A stretch of DNA of 5,440 nt from a bacterium (GTDB taxonomy: Bacteria > Spirochaetota > Spirochaetia > JABEVK01): the NCBI GenBank assembly GCA_021781625.1, contig JAJXWL010000149.1, forward strand, positions 1 through 5,440, in the 5' to 3' direction. Below the pieces are notes generated by a model. That model was not told where the DNA came from, searched no databases, and saw only the letters and a list, made by a program, of their open reading frames with translations. Shown one piece after another: positions 1 to 5,440 of the stretch. A program made the position numbers and the translations under genes. Every line of letters begins with the position of its first letter. The first letter of the stretch is position 1.

Positions 1-1
1 C

Positions 2-700
2 CGCTTCCGCGCCATTGCCGATGAAGTGTCTGCCATCCTTTTAGTGGACATGGCGCACTTTGCCGGTTTGGTGGCTGGCGGAGTTCACCCCAACCCCGTG
101 CCGTATGCGGATGTGGTCACCACCACCACGCATAAAACCCTGCGAGGACCTCGTGGCGCCATCATCCTCTGCAAAGAAGTGCATGCCAAAGCCATCGATA
201 AGGCTGTTTTCCCCGGCTTGCAAGGCGGGCCCCACAACGCGACAACCGCCGGCATTGCCGTAGCCTTGGGCGAAGCCTTAGACCCCTCCTTTGCCACCTA
301 TGCCAAAGCCGTTGTCGACAATGCCCGCGTTTTGGCAGCAGAACTCGTCAAACGAGGCTTTCAACTCATCAGCGGCGGTACTGACAACCACCTGATGCTG
401 GTGGACCTGACCAACCGAGGCGTGACCGGCAAAATTGCCGCCGTCAACCTCGAAAAGGCAGGGATTGTGCTCAATTACAACACGGTTCCCGGTGAAACCC
501 GTAAAGCCAGTGATCCGTCTGGAATTCGCTTGGGTACCCCTTCAGTCACCAGCCGAGGTTTTGGACCTGCCGAAATGCTCAAAATTGCCGCTTGGATGGA
601 CGAAGTGATTGTTCCTGAACCCCAGGAAGACCGACTCCAGGCGATTGCTGGCGAAGTCGAAGCCCTGTGCTCTCGCTTTCAGGTGCCTGGTATAGTTTGA
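2..700 (+). CDS. glyA: Serine hydroxymethyltransferase, C-terminal part (5' end outside window)
   Basis: PLP enzyme of the cytoplasm that interconverts serine plus tetrahydrofolate with glycine plus 5,10-methylene-THF, the main source of one-carbon units. The frame is open from base 2 and ends at TGA 698-700, giving 232 residues; family members have about 415-420, so roughly the first 185 are missing. Visible hallmarks are VDMAH, with the Asp (47-49) that contacts the PLP ring nitrogen and the His (56-58) that stacks on it; TTTTHKTLRGPRG, with the Schiff-base Lys at 134-136; the glycine-rich FPGLQGGPHN; the folate-region GTDNHLMLVDL; and SGIRLGTPSVTSRGF, whose Arg (527-529) binds the substrate carboxylate. 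All expected catalytic residues in this half are present, so the gene looks intact. Its 3' end overlaps the convergent hydrolase gene by 22 bp. Identification is very secure; promoter and start are not in view. Confidence 0.97.
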   Translation, partial: RFRAIADEVSAILLVDMAHFAGLVAGGVHPNPVPYADVVTTTTHKTLRGPRGAIILCKEVHAKAIDKAVFPGLQGGPHNATTAGIAVALGEALDPSFATYAKAVVDNARVLAAELVKRGFQLISGGTDNHLMLVDLTNRGVTGKIAAVNLEKAGIVLNYNTVPGETRKASDPSGIRLGTPSVTSRGFGPAEMLKIAAWMDEVIVPEPQEDRLQAIAGEVEALCSRFQVPGIV

Positions 701-1920
701 AGCTTGGCTTGAGTCAGAGTCTTTGACTCGAGCATCACCACACTCCAGGGGGGGAACCTCAGCTCCCCCTGGGTTTTCGAGACCTGAAGCGGCCACAAGA
801 CACGGCACGACTCTGGCAGGCTTAGGTTAGCAGACTGAGCTTTCGTCTCAAGAATCACAATCAGCCGCTCCCCTTTTTGAAAATTGAGCACCTGAAACCC
901 TTGCTGATGAAAGGCCTCATCCCAGGGTCCGTGGGCCAAGAACTCACTCCCAGGTAGGACTTGAGCCAGCAAGGTGTACGCCAAGACAGCGGGTTTATCT
1001 GTTCCCTGAGCTGTTTCGAGCCCAAAGTACGCCTCCGAGTTCCAAGTTTCGCCCACATTCGTTTTTTGATCGCGAGAGGTGTACCAAAACACAGACCCCA
1101 CTCCTCGTGCGGCTGCCCCAGCATAATACTGCAGTAAGCGAGCGGCCTGGACCTCGGGGGAAGCGGCCGTCGGATACCACCCTCCTGTCGGGTAACCGAC
1201 TTCGGTCACCAATAACTTGGCTAGGTCATGATGCTGTTTTAAAAAAGCCAAGGCTTGATCGGTTTCTTGCAACGAGGCCTCGGCGTCTATCCCATAGGCA
1301 TGAATCGACAAAAAATCAGCACGTTGCAGAAGTCCACTCTTTTGCAAGGCGTCAAGCCAGTCTTGAGGCACCAGGCTCAAAGCCCCTACGACCGTTAGGG
1401 CATGAGGGTCCTCTTCGCGAATGACTTGGAGTGCAGCCTTGGCCATGGTCAAATAATCTTCTCGACTGCCTCGCCAAAAGGTACCCAAGTTCGGTTCATT
1501 CCAGATTTCATACGCCGCAACCCGGCCTCTGTACCGCTGAACAACGGCGCGAACATACGTCAGGTAATCCTTAAGACTTTGAAACCATGGAACACTGTAA
1601 TCCAGAACAGCGAGGACCTTCAGGCCCCGCTCTTCGGCACGACGCACATAACGGTCCGTCCAAGCCCAGTGCCAATCGCCGCGTTGGGGCTCAACGGCTG
1701 ACCAAAAAAAGCCTTGTCGAACCCATTTGACTCCCCATGAGGCATAGGTTGTCCATTCTTGAGGCGTGGGATCTCCAGGGTCAGGACACAACCCCACCAA
1801 GGAAGAACTCACCCTTCCCGGGGCCCATTGAGGAGGCACACTGGCACAAGCCAAGAAGCCTAAGGTGAGAACGACGAGGACTCGCCGGCTACATAAAGTC
1901 GCGCAAAAACTCTTTGTCAA
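679..1920 (-). CDS. Putative exported lipoprotein, clan GH-A glycoside hydrolase (GH39/GH5-like)
   Basis: 413 residues, TTG start at 1920, stop 681-679. The N-terminus carries SRR, a hydrophobic stretch (about 14-24) and GFLAC-A, a lipobox-like end with Cys25 as the likely lipidated residue; Phe rather than Leu at -3 makes it loose, so lipidation is probable, not certain. The rest reads as a single TIM barrel: GVKWVRQGFFWSAVEP (about 63-78), IWNEPN with the presumed acid/base Glu142, SIHAYG (205-210), and VTEVGYP with the presumed nucleophile Glu240, then FWYTSRD (278-284). The WNEPN plus TEVGYP pair is the retaining clan GH-A signature, as in beta-xylosidases (GH39) and related polysaccharide hydrolases. 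It probably cleaves a beta-glycoside in the periplasm or at the surface; the substrate cannot be read from sequence. The start overlaps the regulator's end by 32 bp, and no good Shine-Dalgarno or later suitable start is seen, so translation is probably coupled. The tail (about 325-413) is probably a beta-sandwich add-on. Confidence 0.85.
   Translation of the reverse strand: MTKSFCATLCSRRVLVVLTLGFLACASVPPQWAPGRVSSSLVGLCPDPGDPTPQEWTTYASWGVKWVRQGFFWSAVEPQRGDWHWAWTDRYVRRAEERGLKVLAVLDYSVPWFQSLKDYLTYVRAVVQRYRGRVAAYEIWNEPNLGTFWRGSREDYLTMAKAALQVIREEDPHALTVVGALSLVPQDWLDALQKSGLLQRADFLSIHAYGIDAEASLQETDQALAFLKQHHDLAKLLVTEVGYPTGGWYPTAASPEVQAARLLQYYAGAAARGVGSVFWYTSRDQKTNVGETWNSEAYFGLETAQGTDKPAVLAYTLLAQVLPGSEFLAHGPWDEAFHQQGFQVLNFQKGERLIVILETKAQSANLSLPESCRVLWPLQVSKTQGELRFPPWSVVMLESKTLTQAKLQTIPGT
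707..733. repeat. Inverted repeat just after glyA stop
   Basis: Arms GCTTGAGTCA (707-716) and TGACTCGAGC (724-733) can pair over 10 bp, with one G-U on the + transcript, around a 7-nt loop. It begins 6 nt after the glyA stop and lies inside the 3' coding end of the convergent hydrolase gene. No U-tract follows on either strand, so it is not a canonical intrinsic terminator. It may protect the 3' end of the mRNA or act together with the GC-rich hairpin at 745-777, or it may be chance. Confidence 0.4.
745..777 (+). terminator. Candidate Rho-independent terminator of glyA, embedded in the convergent gene
   Basis: CCAGGGGG (745-752) pairs perfectly with CCCCCTGG (765-772) around a 12-nt loop, and GTTTT (773-777) follows, 45 nt downstream of the glyA stop. 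The strong 8-bp GC stem and short T-run fit a + strand intrinsic terminator; on the minus strand no U-tract follows. The tract also encodes residues of the hydrolase C-terminus, so it could be a by-product of coding, and four T residues is a short run. No separate terminator is visible for the minus-strand operon before it runs into glyA. Confidence 0.45.
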
Positions 1921-3448
1921 GGTTATATTTTTTGATCCGAAGCCCCATGATCCGTTCGGTAATTCCCAAGGCCTTGGCTGTTTTAGAATAGTTTCCTTTT
2001 GCCGACTTTAAGGCATCGAGGATAAGTTCGCGTTCCACACGGTCCATGGTTTCTTGCAGAGTCCCCGAGGGTTGAGTCCCTGTGGACTCGGCGGTTTGTA
2101 AGGTCGGGGGCAGGTGGATTCCTAAGATCACGTCATTACTGGCTAAAAGGACCGCCCGCTCAATCACGTTTTCTAATTCGCGGACATTCCCCGGCCAACG
2201 GTAGGACATTAAAAGATTGATCGCACTGGTCGCGATCCTTTTCACGTTCTTACGATTTTTTTTGTTGTACTTTTCAATAAAATAGTCTGAAAGCAGAAGA
2301 ATATCGCTTTTTCGTTCCCGCAGGGGCGGTAAATGCAGCGGAAAGACATTCAACCGATAGTAAAGGTCTTCACGAAAGTGCCCCGTTTGAAGTAAGTCTT
2401 CGAGGCTTCGGTTTGTCGCGGCCACAATCCGAACGTCGATTTTCAGAGTACGGCTCCCCCCTACCCGCTCAATTTCTCTTTCTTGAAGCACCCGTAAAAG
2501 CTTGACCTGCATACTGGGGGACAGATCCCCGATCTCGTCCAAGAAAATCGTTCCTGTGTCGGCGAGCTCAAATCGACCTTTACGAGTGGCAATGGCCCCC
2601 GTAAAGGCCCCCTTCTCATGGCCAAAAAGCTCGCTCTCGATCACGGCTTCGGGTAATGCGGCACAATTGACTTTGACAAAAGGCTTGTCGGCTCGAGGTG
2701 AACTGTAGTGCAAAGCCTGAGCTACCATTTCTTTACCGGTCCCACTTTCCCCCCGAATCAAAACTGTCGTATCCGAGGGGGCGACTTGGGCTAACAGGTC
2801 GTACAAGGAGCGCATGGCATGGGATTTGCCAATAATATTCGTAGGTTGAAAACTCTCTTTGAGAACGCTTTTTAACCGCGTATTTTCTTCGATCAAGGAC
2901 TGCTTTTCTTCTTCCATTTCTTGCCGAAGCCGGACAGCTTGGGCAATCATCGAACAAACGATAGTTATGACTTGCACGTCCGCGTCCAAAACTTCTTTGT
3001 GACTGGCGTTCACGTCGGCACTAAACGCCCCTAAGACCTCTGAACCTTGTTTAATCGGAATACACAAAAACGCCAATTCTTTTTCAAGTTCAGTTTTTCG
3101 AGACCCTGTTCGATTCAGAAAGTTCGGTTCTTCCGCGATGCTAGGAACAATGGCAGGTTCACCAGATTGTACCACTTTACCCGTGATGCCTTCTCCCAGT
3201 TTGTAACGGCCGCGTTTTTGCTCGGCAGGCGTTAACCCATAGGAGGCTTCAATAAAGATCTCCCCGGTTTGGCGGTTCAAAAGGGTAATCGTCCCACGGA
3301 CTAAAGCTAAGTTGGTAGCCACGTGATAAAGCACCGAAGAGGTAACTTCTTTCAGATCAAGGGTTCGATCCAAGATCTGGCTGACCTCAAAAAGGAGGGA
3401 CAATTGGCTGAGATTTTCAGATAACGGTTTAGTTGAGGTCATCGGCAT
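1889..3448 (-). CDS. NifA-like sigma-54-dependent transcriptional activator (GAF, AAA+, Fis HTH)
   Basis: Enhancer-binding protein, 519 residues from ATG 3448. An N-terminal GAF sensor (about 20-175) carries the stretch RGRYKLGEGITGKVVQSGEP and FLNRTG, which closely resembles NifA GAF domains. A helical linker with coiled-coil character (about 172-200) leads to the sigma-54 AAA+ domain (about 203-440): Walker A GESGTGKE (233-240), sigma-54-contacting loop GAFTGA (280-285), Walker B IFLDE (301-305), arginine residues in FREDLYYRL (358-366), and WPGNVREL (418-425). A short linker is followed by a Fis-type HTH (about 470-510). All residues needed for ATP hydrolysis and sigma-54 contact are present, so it should be an active activator. 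The Cys-rich interdomain linker of oxygen-sensing rhizobial NifA is absent. No nif genes are in view, so a nitrogen-fixation role is not supported. ATG 3442 (two codons in) has AGGAG 7 nt upstream and is a serious alternative start. It heads a likely operon with the hydrolase. Confidence 0.93.
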   Translation of the reverse strand: MPMTSTKPLSENLSQLSLLFEVSQILDRTLDLKEVTSSVLYHVATNLALVRGTITLLNRQTGEIFIEASYGLTPAEQKRGRYKLGEGITGKVVQSGEPAIVPSIAEEPNFLNRTGSRKTELEKELAFLCIPIKQGSEVLGAFSADVNASHKEVLDADVQVITIVCSMIAQAVRLRQEMEEEKQSLIEENTRLKSVLKESFQPTNIIGKSHAMRSLYDLLAQVAPSDTTVLIRGESGTGKEMVAQALHYSSPRADKPFVKVNCAALPEAVIESELFGHEKGAFTGAIATRKGRFELADTGTIFLDEIGDLSPSMQVKLLRVLQEREIERVGGSRTLKIDVRIVAATNRSLEDLLQTGHFREDLYYRLNVFPLHLPPLRERKSDILLLSDYFIEKYNKKNRKNVKRIATSAINLLMSYRWPGNVRELENVIERAVLLASNDVILGIHLPPTLQTAESTGTQPSGTLQETMDRVERELILDALKSAKGNYSKTAKALGITERIMGLRIKKYNLDKEFLRDFM

Positions 3449-3449
3449 A

Positions 3450-3454
3450 CTCCT
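3450..3454 (-). promoter_or_regulatory. AGGAG ribosome-binding motif favouring regulator start at 3442
   Basis: On the minus strand AGGAG lies 1 nt before ATG 3448 but 7 nt before in-frame ATG 3442 (third codon). Only the second spacing is normal for a Shine-Dalgarno site. If it is used, the protein is 517 residues. If the promoter at 3455-3483 is active, transcripts would start near 3448 and this motif would not be transcribed. Confidence 0.5.
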
Positions 3455-3483
3455 ATTCTACCAATTGGTAGGATTCTCGTCCA
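3455..3483 (-). promoter_or_regulatory. Candidate promoter of the regulator operon
   Basis: Minus strand: -35-like TGGACG (3483-3478, 4/6 match to TTGACA), 17-nt spacer, -10-like TAGAAT (3460-3455, 5/6 match to TATAAT). Transcription would start about at the A of ATG 3448, giving a leaderless message. Its placement matches the start regions of phoH and the RnfE-like gene. The 14-bp palindrome lies across the spacer and the edge of the -10, where a bound repressor would block RNA polymerase. No GG-N10-GC sigma-54 promoter was seen here. Confidence 0.5.
3458..3471. promoter_or_regulatory. Perfect 14-bp palindrome, candidate operator
   Basis: CTACCAATTGGTAG is its own reverse complement, centred at 3464/3465. 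It has no loop, so a bound protein dimer is more likely than an RNA hairpin. It overlaps the spacer and -10 element of the minus-strand promoter, directly upstream of the regulator, in the 105-bp region shared with divergent phoH. Autoregulation by the regulator is possible but is inference; another repressor would fit as well. Confidence 0.5.
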
Positions 3484-3518
3484 CCAAATCTCACAAAAAC
3501 GTATGGATGTTTAAGGTC

Positions 3519-3547
3519 TTGCTCCCACCGGGTTTCGGGCTTAGTAT
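3519..3547 (+). promoter_or_regulatory. Candidate phoH promoter, leaderless arrangement
   Basis: TTGCTC (3519-3524, 3/6 match to the -35 consensus), a 17-nt spacer and TAGTAT (3542-3547, 4/6 match to TATAAT), followed by 6 nt and ATG 3554. Transcription would begin at about the start codon. The weak -35 makes this moderate evidence alone; the parallel with the other two start regions strengthens it. Confidence 0.42.
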
Positions 3548-3557
3548 GGAAGTATGG
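3543..3557 (+). repeat. Tandem AGTATGG repeat at the phoH start
   Basis: AGTATGG occurs at 3543-3549 and again at 3551-3557, one base apart, so the -10-like element and the start codon sit in copies of the same 7-mer. The ATG in the first copy (3546) is out of frame with phoH. Possibly a small local duplication; it may be chance. Confidence 0.4.
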
Positions 3558-4897
3558 CTAACACGATGATCATACGAAACCCTGACGGCACTCCCAAAAA
3601 AGATTTCAAGAGTTTTGTCCTCGACACGAATGTTTTTATTCACCGACCTGACGCCCTGCTTTCGTTCAAAGACAACGAAATCATTATCCCCCTTTGGGTC
3701 CTCGAAGAACTCGATAAACTCAAATCTGGTGGGGAAGAACGAGCCCGTAACGCCCGGCAAGCCATTCGACAGATCGACACCTTAGGAAAAAAAGGCCGCC
3801 TCAGCGAAGGAGTTTACCTTCAAGAAATCAACTCTATCCTTCGTATCGCGATGGCCTTTGAGAGTAGCGGTTCCCTCGACTTAGACATGTCCCGAATGGA
3901 CAACAAAATCATCCTTTCGGCCCTCAAGCTGAAGCGCGAAGGCCGAAATGTGTTTTTTGTTTCAAAAGACATCAATGCTCGGGTCAAGGCGTTAGCTTTA
4001 GGGCTGACGGCTGTCGATTATGAAAAGCAAAAAGTCAACATTGACAGCCTGTACACGGGATTTTTGGAAATTGAGGCTTCGCTGGAAACCCGTCAGGCCC
4101 TCGAAATCCATGGTCAAGTTCCTTTTGATCGCGACATCCCTGCCAATCAGTTTGTTCAAGTCAATACCCCCAAAGAAAAAGGCTTTGTCCTTACCCGTTA
4201 TAATGCGGAAGAGAAAGCTCTTTGGACCGTTCAAGCTCAACCTCAGCCTATCAGTGGGATACGAGCACTCAACCTGAAACAACAGCTGGCCATTGATCTT
4301 TTGCTAGACCCCAAGGTTCAACTGGTCACTCTCGTTGGTAAGGCCGGGACAGGAAAAACCCTGTTAGCCATTGCCGCCGCCCTTTCACAGACTCTCGAAA
4401 GCCGTTTATACAGCCGGATTCTCGTCAGTCGTCCCGTCATCCCTATGGGGAAGGATATTGGATTTCTTCCCGGCAACAAAGACGAAAAAATGTCCAATTG
4501 GATGCAGCCCCTTTTTGATAACCTCGATTTTTTGATAGGGCAAGCTCATTCGCAATCGATCAAGTCAGCCGATCAGCTCATCAAAGCTAAAGTCATCGAA
4601 ATTGAAGCCTTATCGTTTATCCGGGGTCGCAGTCTACCCAAGCAATACATCATCATTGATGAGGCTCAAAACCTTTCTCCGCATGAAATTAAAACTGTGG
4701 TGAGCCGTGCAGGCAAAGAGACCAAGGTCGTGCTCACCGGGGATCCCTATCAAATAGATAATCCCTACTTGGATTCTTCGTCCAACGGGCTCACCTACCT
4801 TGTGGAGGCCTTTAAAGGCCAATCCCTTTTCGGTCATATCTTCTTGGACAAATCGGAACGCTCCGAATTGGCCGAACTGGCCGCAGAACTTTTGTGA
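3554..4897 (+). CDS. phoH: PIN-PhoH fusion protein (PhoH2/YlaK type), predicted RNase-ATPase
   Basis: Complete, 447 residues, close to the usual length of about 440 for PIN-PhoH proteins. The N-terminal PIN nuclease domain (about 20-155) has acidic residues at the expected places: Asp24 in FVLDTNV, Glu51/52 in VLEELD, Asp116 in MDNK and Asp139 in VSKD, so metal-dependent RNA cleavage is plausible. A linker domain follows (about 160-235), then the PhoH P-loop ATPase (about 238-447): Walker A VGKAGTGKT (261-269), SRPVIPMGKDIGFLPG (292-307), Walker B IIIDEAQN (366-373), TGDPYQIDNPYLD (395-407) and the SERSELAELA end with Arg436. Family members couple ATP-driven RNA unwinding to cleavage; the role here is inferred. 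An in-frame stop at 3542-3544 excludes a longer product. ATG 3554 is taken as start; ATG 3566 is the alternative. GGAAG lies only 1 nt before 3554, so neither has a normally spaced Shine-Dalgarno. No antitoxin-like ORF (the mycobacterial phoAT arrangement) precedes it. Confidence 0.95.
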   Translation: MANTMIIRNPDGTPKKDFKSFVLDTNVFIHRPDALLSFKDNEIIIPLWVLEELDKLKSGGEERARNARQAIRQIDTLGKKGRLSEGVYLQEINSILRIAMAFESSGSLDLDMSRMDNKIILSALKLKREGRNVFFVSKDINARVKALALGLTAVDYEKQKVNIDSLYTGFLEIEASLETRQALEIHGQVPFDRDIPANQFVQVNTPKEKGFVLTRYNAEEKALWTVQAQPQPISGIRALNLKQQLAIDLLLDPKVQLVTLVGKAGTGKTLLAIAAALSQTLESRLYSRILVSRPVIPMGKDIGFLPGNKDEKMSNWMQPLFDNLDFLIGQAHSQSIKSADQLIKAKVIEIEALSFIRGRSLPKQYIIIDEAQNLSPHEIKTVVSRAGKETKVVLTGDPYQIDNPYLDSSSNGLTYLVEAFKGQSLFGHIFLDKSERSELAELAAELL

Positions 4898-4903
4898 GTC
4901 ACC

Positions 4904-4932
4904 TGGCCATCCCCGGCATTTTTTGGTAGAGT
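4904..4932 (+). promoter_or_regulatory. Candidate promoter of the RnfE-like gene
   Basis: TGGCCA (4904-4909, 4/6 match to TTGACA), 17-nt spacer, TAGAGT (4927-4932, 4/6 match to TATAAT), then 7 nt to ATG 4940. The -10 lies in TTGGTAGAGTAG, which differs at one base from TTGGTAGAATAG before the regulator. The -35 starts 6 nt after the phoH stop. It implies that the gene has its own, possibly leaderless, transcript as well as any readthrough from phoH. Confidence 0.45.
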
Positions 4933-4939
4933 AGCGCGC

Positions 4940-5440
4940 ATGAACGATCACGAGCCCTTTCAGAATCCTAAGAGGTTTCCCGCTCCTCGTTTTCTCATCG
5001 CAGGAATCACCCTGTTTTTAGGGGCTTCCACCCAAGCCGCGGCGGCAAATGTTCTGGGCCTTAGCCTATTGGTGAACTTAGTTCTGCTTACGGCTCTCAT
5101 GACGGCTTTACGGGGAAAAATTCCTGCCTCGGCAGAGTTCCCCCTGGCCCTGACGGTTTCGACGCTTTTAGCTACAATCTTGGATTTTCTTTTAACGGTC
5201 TATGCCCCAACCCTGCGCTCGTCTTTAGGAATTTACCTCAGCTTGATGGCGGTTTCTCCCCTTCTTCTTGAACCTTGGGCAAACCATTCAGAGCCCCCCA
5301 CCCTCGGTAAAGCCGCTCTCACTGGGGTTCAATTTTGGCTCCTGATAGTCCTGTTAGCCGTTGTTCGCGAACTGTTGGGCTCTGGTCACCTGACCTTGTG
5401 GCCCTTTGCCCCCACATTGGTTCTACCCGGCTTCCAACAC
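4940..5440 (+). CDS. RnfE/NqrD-like integral membrane protein lacking the ligand cysteines (3' end outside window)
   Basis: 167 codons from ATG 4940, still open at the window edge. After a polar tail (1-17) come hydrophobic segments at roughly 18-36, 38-57, 66-88, 95-110 and 126-146: a polytopic inner-membrane protein. Landmarks align with RnfE/NqrD: NVLGL (37-41, RnfE NALGL), ALRGKIPA (56-63, RnfE LR...PAE), YAPTLRSSLGIY (88-99, RnfE AY...LYQSLGIF) and VVRELLGSGHL (141-151, RnfE LREIIGNGTL), then LVLPGF near the expected last helix. RnfE/NqrD form the transmembrane part of ferredoxin- or NADH-driven ion-pumping complexes, where a conserved Cys in GLC and one in TNC help bind a [2Fe-2S] cluster with the partner subunit. 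Here the positions align with Thr24 (5009-5011) and Pro107 (5258-5260), and the GRAEAFA motif is also lost. It may therefore be a paralogue with another job, or a decayed copy. The frame is undisturbed, arguing against a pseudogene. Homology is by remembered motifs, so moderate confidence. Confidence 0.7.
   Translation, partial: MNDHEPFQNPKRFPAPRFLIAGITLFLGASTQAAAANVLGLSLLVNLVLLTALMTALRGKIPASAEFPLALTVSTLLATILDFLLTVYAPTLRSSLGIYLSLMAVSPLLLEPWANHSEPPTLGKAALTGVQFWLLIVLLAVVRELLGSGHLTLWPFAPTLVLPGFQH

Noticed and set aside
1107..1701. Two plus-strand open frames of about 100 codons opposite the hydrolase gene
   Set aside because: They lie wholly antisense to a well-supported gene with clear catalytic motifs, and their translations show no recognisable domain.
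1920..1927. TATAAC immediately before the hydrolase TTG start as a separate leaderless promoter
   Set aside because: It ends 1 nt before the start codon, so transcription would begin inside the coding sequence; the bases are also codons of the regulator.
1889..3448. Calling the regulator nifA itself
   Set aside because: The GAF and AAA+ domains resemble NifA, but no nitrogen-fixation gene is in the window and the HTH differs from the usual NifA C-terminus.
3449..3553. Sigma-54 (-24/-12) promoter in the divergent region
   Set aside because: Reading both strands, I found no GG and GC doublets at the required 10-nt separation in a TGGCAC-N5-TTGC-like context.
4905..4924. Possible terminator between phoH and the RnfE-like gene (T6 run at 4919-4924)
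   Set aside because: Only a 3-bp stem can form before the T-run; the T-run fits better as spacer of the candidate promoter.
4940..5440. Treating the RnfE-like gene as a pseudogene because it lacks key cysteines
   Set aside because: The frame is open for all 167 visible codons, hydrophobic segments are regular, and it has its own promoter candidate.

Overview
The window looks like part of the chromosome of a Gram-negative (diderm) bacterium. It is mid-GC and almost fully coding. The evidence for this is a putative secreted lipoprotein, a sigma-54 activator and an Rnf/Nqr-type membrane protein. I cannot name the genus, and I see no mobile element, tRNA, rRNA or CRISPR array.

Layout: (1) The left edge holds the C-terminal half of glyA (serine hydroxymethyltransferase) on the + strand. 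(2) Convergent to it, overlapping by 22 bp, is a minus-strand gene for a putative exported lipoprotein with a clan GH-A glycoside hydrolase fold (GH39/GH5-like). (3) That gene overlaps by 32 bp the 3' end of a minus-strand NifA-like regulator (GAF, sigma-54 AAA+ domain, Fis-type HTH), so the two probably form one regulator-hydrolase operon. (4) A 105-bp divergent intergenic region (3449-3553) holds two face-to-face promoter candidates and a perfect 14-bp palindrome. (5) On the + strand follows a complete PIN-PhoH protein (PhoH2/YlaK type). (6) The right edge holds the N-terminal 167 codons of a multi-spanning membrane protein related to RnfE/NqrD, in which both positions expected to carry the cluster-binding cysteines are other residues.

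The most interesting signals are the cysteine-less RnfE-like protein and a shared start architecture. Three ATG codons (3448 minus, 3554 plus, 4940 plus) each have a TAGNNT -10-like hexamer ending 6-7 nt upstream and a -35-like hexamer a further 17 nt away. This suggests leaderless or nearly leaderless transcripts. The regulator also has an AGGAG motif 7 nt before a second in-frame ATG, so its start is ambiguous.

Functionally, glyA is one-carbon housekeeping and PhoH2 is RNA metabolism. The regulator and lipoprotein look like a small signal-responsive module acting on an extracellular or envelope polysaccharide. The RnfE-like gene may belong to a variant redox or membrane complex continuing beyond the window.
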